Positions 1-8,034 of a stretch of DNA of 64,000 nt are shown here, piece by piece. A program made the translations under genes and the position numbers. The stretch lies in assembly GCA_045593405.1 (NCBI GenBank), contig JAZNWN010000015.1, positions 124,001 through 188,000 of the forward strand. Direction: 5' to 3'. The first letter of the stretch is position 1, and each line of letters begins with the position of its first letter. The notes under the pieces were generated by a model. The model saw only the letters and a list, made by a program, of their open reading frames with translations. It made no database searches and was not told the DNA's origin. The stretch is from UMGS1933 sp045593405 (GTDB taxonomy: Bacteria > Bacillota > Clostridia > TANB77 > CAG-508).

Positions 1-1
1 T

Positions 2-217
2 TGTTCTAATTTAACAGATGCTCAAAGTAGACGTTTGGGAATTCGTGTTAAAGGTGAAAAAGGAAATTATCATCCACATACTTTAAACAATACTGTTGTT
101 GCTCCACCTCGTATGCTTATTGCTTTCTTAGAAAATAATTATAACGAAGATGGAAGTATTAATATTCCAGAAGTTTTACAACCATATATGGGCGGAAAAG
201 ATAAGATTACATTTTAA
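2..217 (+). CDS. serS: Seryl-tRNA synthetase, C-terminal end (partial)
   Basis: The reading frame is open from the first bases of the window and ends at a TAA, so only the last 71 residues are present. The visible part holds class II synthetase motif 3 in its SerRS form (HTLNNTVVAPPRMLIAFLEN), whose arginine contacts ATP, and the usual SerRS ending PYMGG. The enzyme charges tRNA-Ser in the cytosol. The 5' part lies outside the window. Its GGC GGA near the end is an ordinary in-frame Gly-Gly pair. Confidence 0.93.
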   Translation, partial: CSNLTDAQSRRLGIRVKGEKGNYHPHTLNNTVVAPPRMLIAFLENNYNEDGSINIPEVLQPYMGGKDKITF

Positions 218-225
218 TAAATATT

Positions 226-317
226 TGTAGGGGCGATTTTAATCGCCCGCTCTTCGAAGGCTTACTTTTTGTTTAGCAAAGCTATGTAAGAACGGGCGAA
301 CAGAGTTCGCCCCTACA
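226..317. repeat. Dispersed palindromic repeat, two-arm form
   Basis: Starts TGTAGGGGCG and ends CGCCCCTACA. Two inner self-complementary arms (gcgattttaatcgc and gcgaacagagttcgc) are joined by a spacer with another GGGCG/CGCCC pair. It fills the gap between serS and engB and belongs to the family found in many gaps of this window. Confidence 0.85.
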
Positions 318-350
318 TTTATTATTTTAATTAAAGATAGGAGAAAATTT

Positions 351-932
351 ATGATTATTAAAAATCCAAGATTTGAAATTTCTGCTGTTAGTAGAAAACA
401 ATATCCAACTGGTGGTTTACCTGAAATTGTTTTAGTTGGTAAATCTAATGTTGGTAAGTCTTCTTTTATTAATACAATGCTTGGTAGAAAATCTCTTGCT
501 AGAACTAGTAGTGTTCCTGGTAAGACTCGCCAAATTAATTTTTATAATATTGATAATTCTTTTTATTTTGTAGATTTACCTGGATATGGTTATAGCAAAA
601 TGTCTAAGGAAGAACAAGTTAAGTCTGGTATTTTTATTGAGGATTACTTGAAATCTAGAAAAGAAATTGCTTTAGTTGTTTTTTTAATTGATATAAGACA
701 TGACCCTACTGAAAACGATAGATTAATGTATAAGTATATTATAGATAGTGGCCTTCCTTGTTTAGTATTGGCAAATAAAGCTGATAAACTTGCACCTACA
801 AAGGTTGAGGCTGCAGTTGTAGATTTACAAAACTCGTTAAATCCATTAAAAGATTTAAAATTTATGCCATTTTCTTCTGAAAAGAAAATATATACAGAAA
901 AAACATGGGAGTTTGTAGAGAAATTTATTTAA
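351..932 (+). CDS. engB: Ribosome-biogenesis GTPase EngB/YsxC
   Basis: A 193-residue TRAFAC-class GTPase that helps large ribosomal subunit assembly (YihA/YsxC family). The G1 loop GKSNVGKSS lies near residue 31-39, G3 is DLPGYG, and the G4 motif is NKAD near residue 141. Length and the start MIIKNPRFE match the family. The ATG follows GATAGGAGAAAATTT, a good ribosome site. It stands between two palindromic repeats and points towards the convergent clpC. No CGG codon occurs in it. Confidence 0.96.
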   Translation: MIIKNPRFEISAVSRKQYPTGGLPEIVLVGKSNVGKSSFINTMLGRKSLARTSSVPGKTRQINFYNIDNSFYFVDLPGYGYSKMSKEEQVKSGIFIEDYLKSRKEIALVVFLIDIRHDPTENDRLMYKYIIDSGLPCLVLANKADKLAPTKVEAAVVDLQNSLNPLKDLKFMPFSSEKKIYTEKTWEFVEKFI

Positions 933-967
933 ATTATATTTTGTATAATTAATTTAATTGTAAACAA

Positions 968-1027
968 TGTAGGGGCGAACTTGTTCGCCCGCACTTCGAA
1001 GAACGGGCGATTAAAATCGCCCCTACA
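968..1027. repeat. Dispersed palindromic repeat, two-arm form
   Basis: TGTAGGGGCGAAC...CGCCCCTACA with inner arms gcgaacttgttcgc and gcgattaaaatcgc linked by GCACTTCGAAGAAC. It sits between the convergent engB and clpC. The inner arms are the same words as in the copy at 226-317, but in different order. Confidence 0.85.
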
Positions 1028-1068
1028 AATTTCGCCATGAATATTTCACAAAAATTCAATTTATCTTA

Positions 1069-3489
1069 TTAATTTTTATTTATGATTATTTTATTATCCT
1101 GCAACACCATTTCTGCATTATCCCCTTCTTGTAAATTCCCCTCTAGTATTTCTTCTGCAATTTTGTCTTCTAATATATTTTGCATTGCACGTCTTAATGG
1201 TCTTGCACCATACACAAAATCTGTTCCTTTATCTATTATTAAATCTTTTATTTTATCCTCGACTTTTACATTTATATTTCTTTTTTCTAGTTTCTCTAGC
1301 GTTTCTTTTAACATTAAATCCACAATTTGTTTTAGCTCTTCTCTTCCTAATTTATTAAATACAATTATCTCATCTATTCTATTTATAAATTCAGGTTTTA
1401 ACTGTTTTTTTAATTCTGCAAGCACATCTTTTTTTAACTGTCTTGCATCATTTTGCAGATCTTCATTCTTAAATCCTAATGTCTTTTTTTCTGTTATTAA
1501 CCTTGCTCCAATATTTGAGGTCATTATAATTACTGTATTTTTAAAATCTACTGTTCTTCCATGTGAGTCTGTTAATATTCCATCTTCTAAGATTTGAAGC
1601 AATAAATTCAAAACATCTGGATGAGCCTTCTCTATTTCGTCAAAAAGCACTAAAGAATACGGCTTTCTTCTTACTTTTTCTGTTAATCCTCCTTGTTCTT
1701 CATAACCCACATACCCTGGAGGTGCACCAATTATCTTAGATGTACCATGTGCCTCCATAAATTCAGACATATCTAATCTAATCATTGCATTTTCTTCTCC
1801 AAAAAGATTCTCAGCAAGTGCCTTTGAAAGTTTAGTTTTGCCAACACCAGTTGGACCTAAAAATAGAAATGAACCTATCGGTCTATTAGGGTCTTTTAGC
1901 CCAATTCTTGACCTTTTTATAGCTTTACTAATTACATCTATCGCCATACTTTGCCCTACTACCCTTTTAGATAATTCTTGTTCCAAACTTTTTAATTTTT
2001 CACTTTCTGTCTGATTAATCTTTAGTATTGGTATTCCTGTACTTTTTGAAATAACTTCTTCTATATCAAATTTCGTAATTGAAGTAATGGTTTTATTGTT
2101 TTCAGATTCCCAAGTTTCTTTTTGATGCTCTAGTTTTTCTTGTTCCTGTTTCTCTATATCTCTTAACTTTGCAGCTTTTTCGAAGTCTTGTGTACGTACT
2201 GCTTCTTCTTTCTCCTTCGATACTTCAAGCAATCTTTTTTCTTGTTTTTTTATTATATTTGGTTCGGTATATAATTCTATTTTTACTTTTGAAGCCGCTT
2301 CATCTATTAAATCTATTGCTTTATCTGGCAAAAATCTATCATGTATATATCTATTAGACAATCTAACAGCTGTTTCTATTGCTTCATCTGTTATTTTTAC
2401 ATTATGATGTGCTTCATACTTATCTCTAAGACCTGATATTATTTTTATTGCATCTTCTGATTTTGGTTCTTCTATCATAATTGTTTGAAATCTTCGCTCT
2501 AGTGCAGTATCCTTTTCAATATATCTTCTGTATTCATTTATAGTAGTTGCCCCTATTAATTGAATTTCTCCTCTTGCTAGTAGTGGCTTTAAAATATTTG
2601 ATGCATCTATTGCTCCTTCTGCAGCTCCTGCTCCAACAATAGTATGAATTTCATCTATAAATAATATTATATCTCCTGCATTTTTTACTTCTTTTAAACA
2701 TTTTTTTATTCTCTCTTCAAAGTCTCCTCTATATTTTGCTCCAGCTACCATTCCAGAAATATCTAATGTATAAATTCTTTTATTTTTTAGTATATCTGGA
2801 ACATTCCCTGATGTGATATTTTGCGCCAATCCCTCAATTATTGCAGTTTTTCCAACACCAGGTTCGCCTATTAAACATGGATTATTTTTCGTTCTTCTTG
2901 ATAAAGTTTGTATAACTCTAGTTATTTCATTTTCTCTTCCTATTACTGGATCCAATCTTCCTTCATATGCAATCTTTGTTAATTCTGTTCCAAACTGATT
3001 CAGTGTTTGTTCTTTTACATTCTTACTTTTTGAACTTGCATTTTTGTTTACTTCATATTTGTCCATTGAATCAAAAATATTATTATACATTTTTTCAAAA
3101 TCTACATTTAGGTCAATCATAATTTTTACAGCAACACAGTCTGTTTCTTTTATTATTCCTATAAGAAGATGTTCTGTTCCTATATATTCTGAATTTTGTT
3201 TTTTAGCTTCCCTAAATGCATTTTCAATTATTCGTTTTGTTCTAGGTGTCAAACCTATTACAGATATAATATTTTTATCTCCTTCTCCTATTAGTTCTAT
3301 TATTTTATCTAAAACTTTTTTTGCACTTACTCCTTGCCTTTCTAAGACTTTACTCGCTATACATCCTTCTTCTTTTGCTAAACCATATAGTAAATGCTCT
3401 GTGCCTACGTAATTATGCCCTAAACTTATTGCTAAATCATTTGCAAGTTCTACAACCTCTCTTGCTCTATTGGTAAACTTATATGTCAT
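1069..3489 (-). CDS. clpC: ClpC-type AAA+ protease ATPase
   Basis: An 806-residue Hsp100 unfoldase that feeds proteins to ClpP. Order of domains: two Clp N repeats (about 1-140, each with the GTEHLL signature), first AAA+ module with Walker A GEPGVGKT (about 208-215) and Walker B LFIDEIHT, a UVR-type coiled middle segment (about 430-455), second AAA+ module with Walker A GPTGVGKT and LVLFDEIEKAHPDVLN, and the C-terminal D2-small domain. The middle segment and length place it as ClpC rather than ClpB or ClpE. The usual ctsR-mcsA-mcsB partners are not adjacent; I see neither a CtsR box nor CIRCE upstream. Confidence 0.95.
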   Translation of the reverse strand: MTYKFTNRAREVVELANDLAISLGHNYVGTEHLLYGLAKEEGCIASKVLERQGVSAKKVLDKIIELIGEGDKNIISVIGLTPRTKRIIENAFREAKKQNSEYIGTEHLLIGIIKETDCVAVKIMIDLNVDFEKMYNNIFDSMDKYEVNKNASSKSKNVKEQTLNQFGTELTKIAYEGRLDPVIGRENEITRVIQTLSRRTKNNPCLIGEPGVGKTAIIEGLAQNITSGNVPDILKNKRIYTLDISGMVAGAKYRGDFEERIKKCLKEVKNAGDIILFIDEIHTIVGAGAAEGAIDASNILKPLLARGEIQLIGATTINEYRRYIEKDTALERRFQTIMIEEPKSEDAIKIISGLRDKYEAHHNVKITDEAIETAVRLSNRYIHDRFLPDKAIDLIDEAASKVKIELYTEPNIIKKQEKRLLEVSKEKEEAVRTQDFEKAAKLRDIEKQEQEKLEHQKETWESENNKTITSITKFDIEEVISKSTGIPILKINQTESEKLKSLEQELSKRVVGQSMAIDVISKAIKRSRIGLKDPNRPIGSFLFLGPTGVGKTKLSKALAENLFGEENAMIRLDMSEFMEAHGTSKIIGAPPGYVGYEEQGGLTEKVRRKPYSLVLFDEIEKAHPDVLNLLLQILEDGILTDSHGRTVDFKNTVIIMTSNIGARLITEKKTLGFKNEDLQNDARQLKKDVLAELKKQLKPEFINRIDEIIVFNKLGREELKQIVDLMLKETLEKLEKRNINVKVEDKIKDLIIDKGTDFVYGARPLRRAMQNILEDKIAEEILEGNLQEGDNAEMVLQDNKIIINKN

Positions 3490-3589
3490 TTTTTAATCAC
3501 CCTTTATATTAAAAGTATGTAAATTCTATTTACTTATACTAATTATTTACCAATTTTTGTTGGATATACATATATAAAATTTATAATGT

Positions 3590-3667
3590 GTAGGGGTCGC
3601 ACCCCTGGGCGACCCGAAATGAATATTATAAATAATTTACGGGTCGCTGTGGGCAGCGACCCCTACA
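3590..3667. repeat. Dispersed palindromic repeat, two-arm form
   Basis: Begins GTAGGGGTCGC and ends GCGACCCCTAC, with arms built on GGGTCGC/GCGACCC. It lies upstream of clpC. The copies at 4421 and 47793 use the same GGGTCGC inner word. Confidence 0.8.
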
Positions 3668-3697
3668 AATTTTGCAATATATTATAGCAAAAAGAAA

Positions 3698-3722
3698 ACC
3701 CTCGCTTTATAAAGCGAGGGTT
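3698..3722 (-). terminator. Intrinsic terminator of the small paralog cassette
   Basis: Perfect stem ACCCTCGCTT/AAGCGAGGGT with a short TATA loop, followed on the minus strand by an A/T-rich tract. It lies 22 bases past the stop of the second small gene and closes the transcript that starts at the promoter near 4350. Confidence 0.85.
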
Positions 3723-3743
3723 TTTCTTTTTTAATGACTATGC

Positions 3744-3965
3744 TTACCAGGAAACTGTTTTGATATCAAGTTTTCCAACTCCACGTATTTTGCAGAGTAT
3801 TGTAATATTGTCATCCACATGAGCAACAAATACTCCATTGCCAGCATTTCCCCTTACAAATGTAACCATTTCTGGCGTAACAGCATAAGGTGTTTTCCGA
3901 GTCATCTCCGTAGCAACATTGTTTTTCACGATTGCCACTACCGAACTAGCGCGAGTTCCTGCCAT
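3744..3965 (-). CDS. Small unknown protein, paralog of the next gene upstream
   Basis: A 73-residue protein I do not recognise. It aligns with its 76-residue neighbour over the whole central part: VATEMT..T...TPEMV, then GV.VA, then D..T.LC.I.G.G. No signal peptide or membrane segment is visible. It is the second gene of a two-gene transcript, with a clear AAGGAGG site before its ATG. Codon use is less AT-rich than its neighbours (ACG, GCG, GGC, CGG). The in-frame CGG-A at 3896-3899 is read as a triplet here, because the downstream frame matches the paralog. That makes it the one exception to the CGGA pattern in this window. Probably acquired; function unknown. Confidence 0.75.
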   Translation of the reverse strand: MAGTRASSVVAIVKNNVATEMTRKTPYAVTPEMVTFVRGNAGNGVFVAHVDDNITILCKIRGVGKLDIKTVSW

Positions 3966-4026
3966 TTTTGGTTTCCTCCTTAAATAATATAATGCTTATA
4001 AATCCTTTGGTAAATTGAGGTTTTCC

Positions 4027-4257
4027 TTAATAAAACTCCATCTGGCCATATAGAATAGTGCAAGTGCCATCTCCTTCTATCCAACAAATTAGCGTGGTAT
4101 CACCACACTGTGCCGCATAAACCAATACACCTTGCGTATGCCTACCAACTTGAACCACCATATCTGGCGTAATAGTCCATGACGTTTGAGCAGTCATTTC
4201 CTCAGCAACCTTCTGTTCCAGAGCTTTTTTACTCCATACATAGTCACAATCACACAT
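4027..4257 (-). CDS. Small unknown cysteine-containing protein, first gene of a paralog pair
   Basis: A 76-residue protein of unknown function starting MCDCDYVW. The middle (VAEEMTAQT..TITPDMVVQVG) is clearly homologous to the downstream 73-residue protein, so the pair arose by tandem duplication. It has four cysteines (residues 2, 4, 51, 58); the last is shared with the paralog. An AAGGAGGAAAAATA ribosome site precedes the ATG. A consensus promoter at 4349-4377 and a leader with two small hairpins drive it. Composition is richer in GC than the surrounding genes. No function is proposed. Confidence 0.75.
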   Translation of the reverse strand: MCDCDYVWSKKALEQKVAEEMTAQTSWTITPDMVVQVGRHTQGVLVYAAQCGDTTLICWIEGDGTCTILYGQMEFY

Positions 4258-4348
4258 TATTTTTCCTCCTTAAATTTAAAAATTCTAATGTCTCGTGGTC
4301 CTCCTGATAGAGGAATTTTTAAAACGCCTTTCTAGGCATCTGCGCAAT

Positions 4349-4377
4349 ATTATAGCAAATTTACATAATGTTGTCAA
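4349..4377 (-). promoter_or_regulatory. Perfect sigma-A promoter and structured leader of the paralog cassette
   Basis: On the minus strand TTGACA (4372-4377), a 17-base spacer and TATAAT (4349-4354), both boxes matching the consensus exactly. The transcript would begin near 4342, giving a leader of about 85 bases before the ATG at 4257. Two short hairpins lie in it: GCCT-AGAA-AGGC (4326-4337) and CCTC-TATCAG-GAGG (4300-4313). The second holds a GGAGG that resembles a ribosome site. Confidence 0.85.
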
Positions 4378-4420
4378 TTGTAGGGATACAATCATCAACA
4401 CCTTGTAATAAAATTATTAA

Positions 4421-4447
4421 CGGGTCGCCCAGGGGTGCGACCCCTAT
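4421..4447. repeat. Dispersed palindromic repeat, partial copy
   Basis: CGGGTCGCCC...GGGTGCGACCCCTA, the right half of the two-arm family with the GGGTCGC word. The TGTAGGG ahead of it (near 4379) is separated by unrelated sequence, so this copy is decayed. Confidence 0.65.
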
Positions 4448-4455
4448 ATAAAATA

Positions 4456-4478
4456 AAACACATCAAATCGATGTGTTT
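4456..4478 (-). terminator. Terminator after the beta-helix gene
   Basis: Stem AAACACATC/GATGTGTTT with a 5-base loop, followed on the minus strand by TTATTTTA. It lies 10 bases past the stop of the gene ending at 4488. Confidence 0.75.
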
Positions 4479-4487
4479 CTTATTTTA

Positions 4488-5198
4488 TTATTTTAATTCC
4501 ACTCTTGGATTTTCATCTACTCTGTATTCTGCCATTGGAAATACTCTTTTTTCTGCTGGTACAAATCCTCTTACTTGTACTGTTGGCAATATCCATGTGT
4601 ATGGTCCTATAAATGTTCCTGGTACTGTTGTAGAATTTGCTCCTAATCTTGTACTATCTCCTATTATTGCTCCAAAAAAGTCTGTTCCTACATCATGTTT
4701 TTCTCCATTTATTTTTACTGTAATGTTTTTTTGGTCAAATCGTCTATTAGCAAGGATTATTCCACTTCCAATTCTAGTTGACTTTCCTAAAATTGTGTCT
4801 CCACAAAATGCTAAACTTGCTACCTTTGATTTGTTTTGTAATATACAATGTTTTACTTCACTTGCGTGACCTACCACACAATTATCTCCTATTACTGTCC
4901 ATGGCCTGATTAATGCTCCTGATTGAATTTCCACATTTTTTCCAATCATTACTGGCCCTTGAATTACTGCATTTGCATGAATTTTTGTTCCTTCATCTAT
5001 AAAATAATTTCCAGATATTGAAACAAATTCTCCTACTTCAGCTTTATTTATTTTTACATCTTTATCAACTATTTGTTCTTTTATGTATTCTTTTGCTTTT
5101 TCTAAAGCTTCCCATGGATATGTACAGCCTTCAAATACTTCTTTAAATGTAAATTTATCCATTTCTTTAAAATAATAATCTAGTTTTAGTTTTTCCAT
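4488..5198 (-). CDS. Left-handed beta-helix (hexapeptide repeat) transferase-like protein
   Basis: A 236-residue protein. From about residue 45 onward it is made of hexapeptide-repeat turns (VGEFVSISG, IHANAVIQGPVMIG, IQSGALIRPWTVIG, IGSGIILANRR, LGANSTTVPGTFIGP). This is the left-handed beta-helix of the GlmU C-terminal/acyltransferase superfamily. The GlmU-like N-terminal uridylyltransferase domain is absent; a helical stretch of about 45 residues takes its place. Such stand-alone proteins are often annotated as UDP-N-acetylglucosamine pyrophosphorylase-related, but the acceptor substrate cannot be told from sequence. Monocistronic, with its own terminator. Confidence 0.8.
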   Translation of the reverse strand: MEKLKLDYYFKEMDKFTFKEVFEGCTYPWEALEKAKEYIKEQIVDKDVKINKAEVGEFVSISGNYFIDEGTKIHANAVIQGPVMIGKNVEIQSGALIRPWTVIGDNCVVGHASEVKHCILQNKSKVASLAFCGDTILGKSTRIGSGIILANRRFDQKNITVKINGEKHDVGTDFFGAIIGDSTRLGANSTTVPGTFIGPYTWILPTVQVRGFVPAEKRVFPMAEYRVDENPRVELK

Positions 5199-5230
5199 AT
5201 GTTTTACCTCTTTTATAAATTTTATTTTTT

Positions 5231-5255
5231 CGGGCTGGTCAAAACCAGCCCCTAC
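5231..5255. repeat. Dispersed palindromic repeat, single-arm form
   Basis: CGGGCTGGTC-AAAA-CCAGCCCCTACA: a stem GGGCTGGT/ACCAGCCC with the conserved CCCCTACA end. It lies between two minus-strand genes. Confidence 0.75.
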
Positions 5256-5267
5256 ATTTCTAATATT

Positions 5268-7229
5268 TTATATGTTTTCCTCTGATTTGTTATCATATTT
5301 AGATATTATATTTCCTAATTCTTTTGAAAATTCATTTAATAATATAATTTTTATCGTTATATTTTTACCTTTTGTATAATCATCAATTATATCTTTTAAT
5401 TGTATAATGCTCTTAAGCTCTGGTTCTATTTCTTTTGCATATTTCTTTGCTCTTTCTACTAGTTTTTCCTTAATAGTTACTATGTCTTCATTATTTGCAC
5501 AAGAAATTCTTTGGAATACTTGATATGGATCATAATATTTGAATATTGGTATATTCATACATTCTTTATCAAATTTTTCATAGAATATTTCCATTTTCAT
5601 TGGTATATTCTTAAAGATTTTTTCTGCTTTTTCCTTGTACATTTTGTCTTTTAGCATATCATTTATAGCATTAAAATGTGCTATTATTTCATCTACTTCT
5701 AAACTTTTTTCTCCCAAAGTTAATTCACTTAATTCTTCATTTGCATTTTCATAATAACTTGAATTAAGAGATGCCTGATTCATTCCTGCAAAAAAGATTC
5801 CTTTTATTGTTTGTATATCATAACTTATTAAGCCTTTTTTTATAAAGTATGTAAAATATATAAACAATTTTACTGTATCTATTAAATTAATATTACCTTT
5901 TTTTACATTCTCAATTACGTCTTCAACAACTGCTAAGAATTGGTCATCTGGTATTTTCCAATATTCTTCAGTAAGTAATCTTTTATAACTTGGAAGTTTT
6001 TCTTTATCTACTGTATTTATAATTACTTCCATATCTTTTTTAAATACTTTCATATCGAATATTCTTGTTCTAACATACATTTCTATAAATTTGAAAAATC
6101 TATATTCAACTTTAAAATTGTAATAATAATTATTATCAAATTCTTTTATATAGAACTGTCTGTTATCCATTAAAATTCTTGAAGAAACCAACATTGCTTT
6201 ATATTCTTCATTGTCTTGCAAGTTCATAAATTTCTCTTTGGTTATTTTTCCTGCTTTGATTTCAAACGAAATTGCTATTGTAAATATAAGCATTGTTTGA
6301 AGTACTCTATAATTTGTGTTTGGATAATATTTGTTAACCATTTCAAATATTTTTTTAAAATCATTTAACGCATGTTTCAAAATTCTCAAGTTTCTTGTAC
6401 CGCTTTTGTTAAATGTACTAATTATATAACCAGTATTTTCTCTTAAAAATCTAATAAGTTCTGGATCATTTTCATATCTTATTAAAATTCCATTTATTAT
6501 ATAATTAAATTCAGGTTGATATTCAAAAGTTTCTCCTATTAGCTTTTCTTTTATTCTTTCATAGTCATTCGCTTTGTCAAAAACATATTCTATTTTGTCT
6601 CTTATTTTTTCAACCATTGGCAAATCTGTTTTTGTTAAATCGCCTTCTTTATCTAATATGTATGTTGCAATAAAAGTTTTCATTTCCAAATTACTATTTT
6701 TTAATTTTGTTGATAATTCTTTTTCATTACATATAATAATCGTTTTTATATGGTCATGTTCAACAAAGTTATTAATATAACCTAGTATATCTATAACATC
6801 TACATTCGCTCTTTCCAAATCATCAAAACATAAAATTTTATCATCTGTTGAGAAAAATTGCGCATAGTCTACTTTATCTCCATTTTGTGTGACTCCAAAA
6901 AGGTTTGCCATATCCAATCCGGTTTTTGCATACTCAGGAATTGTAGATTGTCCAGTTACATTCATATATTTTTTCATGTTTTTATCCATGAGTTGTGTTG
7001 TTTCTATAAATATTTTTTTACTTATTTCCTCTAGGTTAGAAATTCCATATAGTGACATGTAAATAGTAGTATATTTTTTTCCATTTATTTTTAAAGATTC
7101 AATTTTATTTTTAACTTTATGATTCCAAAAATAAGTTTTACCACTACCCCATTCACCATTTATCATTATAGCATAGTCTGTATAATCTGCCCTTATGTAA
7201 TCTAATATACTTTCTACTAAATCCTCCAC
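5268..7229 (-). CDS. KAP-family P-loop NTPase
   Basis: About 653 residues. Walker A is GEWGSGKT near residue 24 and Walker B is ILCFDDLERA, the pattern of KAP P-loop NTPases (Kidins220/ARMS-PifA group). The C-terminal two thirds is helical and lysine-rich, without recognised domains. The typical KAP transmembrane insert is not obvious. I take the GTG at 7229 as the start because AAGGAGG lies 7 bases before it; the longer frame (from 7289) would run into comF. Bacterial KAP proteins are often linked to phage exclusion or other defence, but no partner gene is adjacent, so a defence role is only a possibility. Confidence 0.8.
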   Translation of the reverse strand: MEDLVESILDYIRADYTDYAIMINGEWGSGKTYFWNHKVKNKIESLKINGKKYTTIYMSLYGISNLEEISKKIFIETTQLMDKNMKKYMNVTGQSTIPEYAKTGLDMANLFGVTQNGDKVDYAQFFSTDDKILCFDDLERANVDVIDILGYINNFVEHDHIKTIIICNEKELSTKLKNSNLEMKTFIATYILDKEGDLTKTDLPMVEKIRDKIEYVFDKANDYERIKEKLIGETFEYQPEFNYIINGILIRYENDPELIRFLRENTGYIISTFNKSGTRNLRILKHALNDFKKIFEMVNKYYPNTNYRVLQTMLIFTIAISFEIKAGKITKEKFMNLQDNEEYKAMLVSSRILMDNRQFYIKEFDNNYYYNFKVEYRFFKFIEMYVRTRIFDMKVFKKDMEVIINTVDKEKLPSYKRLLTEEYWKIPDDQFLAVVEDVIENVKKGNINLIDTVKLFIYFTYFIKKGLISYDIQTIKGIFFAGMNQASLNSSYYENANEELSELTLGEKSLEVDEIIAHFNAINDMLKDKMYKEKAEKIFKNIPMKMEIFYEKFDKECMNIPIFKYYDPYQVFQRISCANNEDIVTIKEKLVERAKKYAKEIEPELKSIIQLKDIIDDYTKGKNITIKIILLNEFSKELGNIISKYDNKSEENI

Positions 7230-7261
7230 TTTCGTTCCTCCTTGATTTTCTTTTTTATCAA

Positions 7262-7912
7262 TTAGTCTTTTGCAATTGTAACAACACAAATTTCTTTGGC
7301 TCCAGCCTTTTTTAAAAGTTTGCTACATTCATTTACTGTACTTCCTGTTGTATATATATCATCAATTAATATAATTTTTTTACCCTCTATTATTGTATTA
7401 TCTGTTACAAAAAATGCACCTTTTACATTTTTTGCTCTTCGGGTTTTAGTTAATGTACTTTGAACATTGGTATTTTTTACTTTTATTAAAACATCTTTTT
7501 CAAAGTATATTTCCATATCTCTTGCAATTTTTCTTGCAATCAATTCACTTTGATTATATCCTCTTACGGATTTCTTAAGTTTGTGCATTGGAACTGCAAT
7601 TATTATATCATATAATTTTAAAAATCTATATATTTTTTCATTTTTTATTATAATTTTTGAAAAAGTTTTATACAAATATGAATTTTCATTAAATTTATAT
7701 TTAATCAGTGTCTCCCTAACATAATTTTCATATTTTAAAGCACAATATAAATAGTCAAAATACTTTTGTTTGTCACGCGTATAATCTTTAATACAACTTA
7801 TTTCGTATTTTGATAGGCTTAATTCACAGTTTTTACACAAACTGTTGCTATTTATTTTGTTGCAAAATCCACAAACATTTGGGAAAATAAGATTTAAAAA
7901 TTTCTCGAACAT
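7262..7912 (-). CDS. comFC: ComF-family phosphoribosyltransferase-like protein
   Basis: A 216-residue ComFC/GntX homolog. It has an N-terminal zinc ribbon (CGFC near residues 14-17 and CKNC near 26-29) and a type I phosphoribosyltransferase fold with the PRPP loop VILIDDIYTTGST near residue 182. The family is needed for DNA uptake during natural transformation, probably on the cytosolic side with the ComFA helicase, which is not adjacent here. The other transformation genes dprA, comM and an EndA-type nuclease are present in the window. The gene immediately precedes the KAP NTPase on the same strand. Confidence 0.9.
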   Translation of the reverse strand: MFEKFLNLIFPNVCGFCNKINSNSLCKNCELSLSKYEISCIKDYTRDKQKYFDYLYCALKYENYVRETLIKYKFNENSYLYKTFSKIIIKNEKIYRFLKLYDIIIAVPMHKLKKSVRGYNQSELIARKIARDMEIYFEKDVLIKVKNTNVQSTLTKTRRAKNVKGAFFVTDNTIIEGKKIILIDDIYTTGSTVNECSKLLKKAGAKEICVVTIAKD

Positions 7913-7992
7913 AAGGATTCCTTTGAACTTAAATGATTTTGAATAATTATGAATTAGATAATGATTTGTTTAAAATAATCTTATAAAATATT

Positions 7993-8020
7993 TGTAGGGG
8001 CGATTTTAATCGCCCCTACA
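7993..8020. repeat. Dispersed palindromic repeat, simple hairpin form
   Basis: A 28-base near-perfect palindrome TGTAGGGGCGATT/AATCGCCCCTACA. It is the simplest complete member of the family and sits downstream of the acyl-CoA ligase gene. Confidence 0.85.
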
Positions 8021-8034
8021 TCTATAAAAAATTT

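Noticed and set aside
1082..1597. Plus-strand frames opposite clpC, rpoB, rpoC and other long minus-strand genes
   Set aside because: They are antisense shadows, rich in Leu, Phe and Ser from complementing AT-rich coding sequence, and have no ribosome sites.
3490..3590. CtsR or CIRCE operator upstream of clpC
   Set aside because: Neither the GGTCAAA direct repeat nor the TTAGCACTC inverted repeat is present.
5268..7289. Longer KAP NTPase starting at 7289
   Set aside because: It would overlap comF, lacks a ribosome site, and a GTG with AAGGAGG at 7-base spacing lies at 7229.
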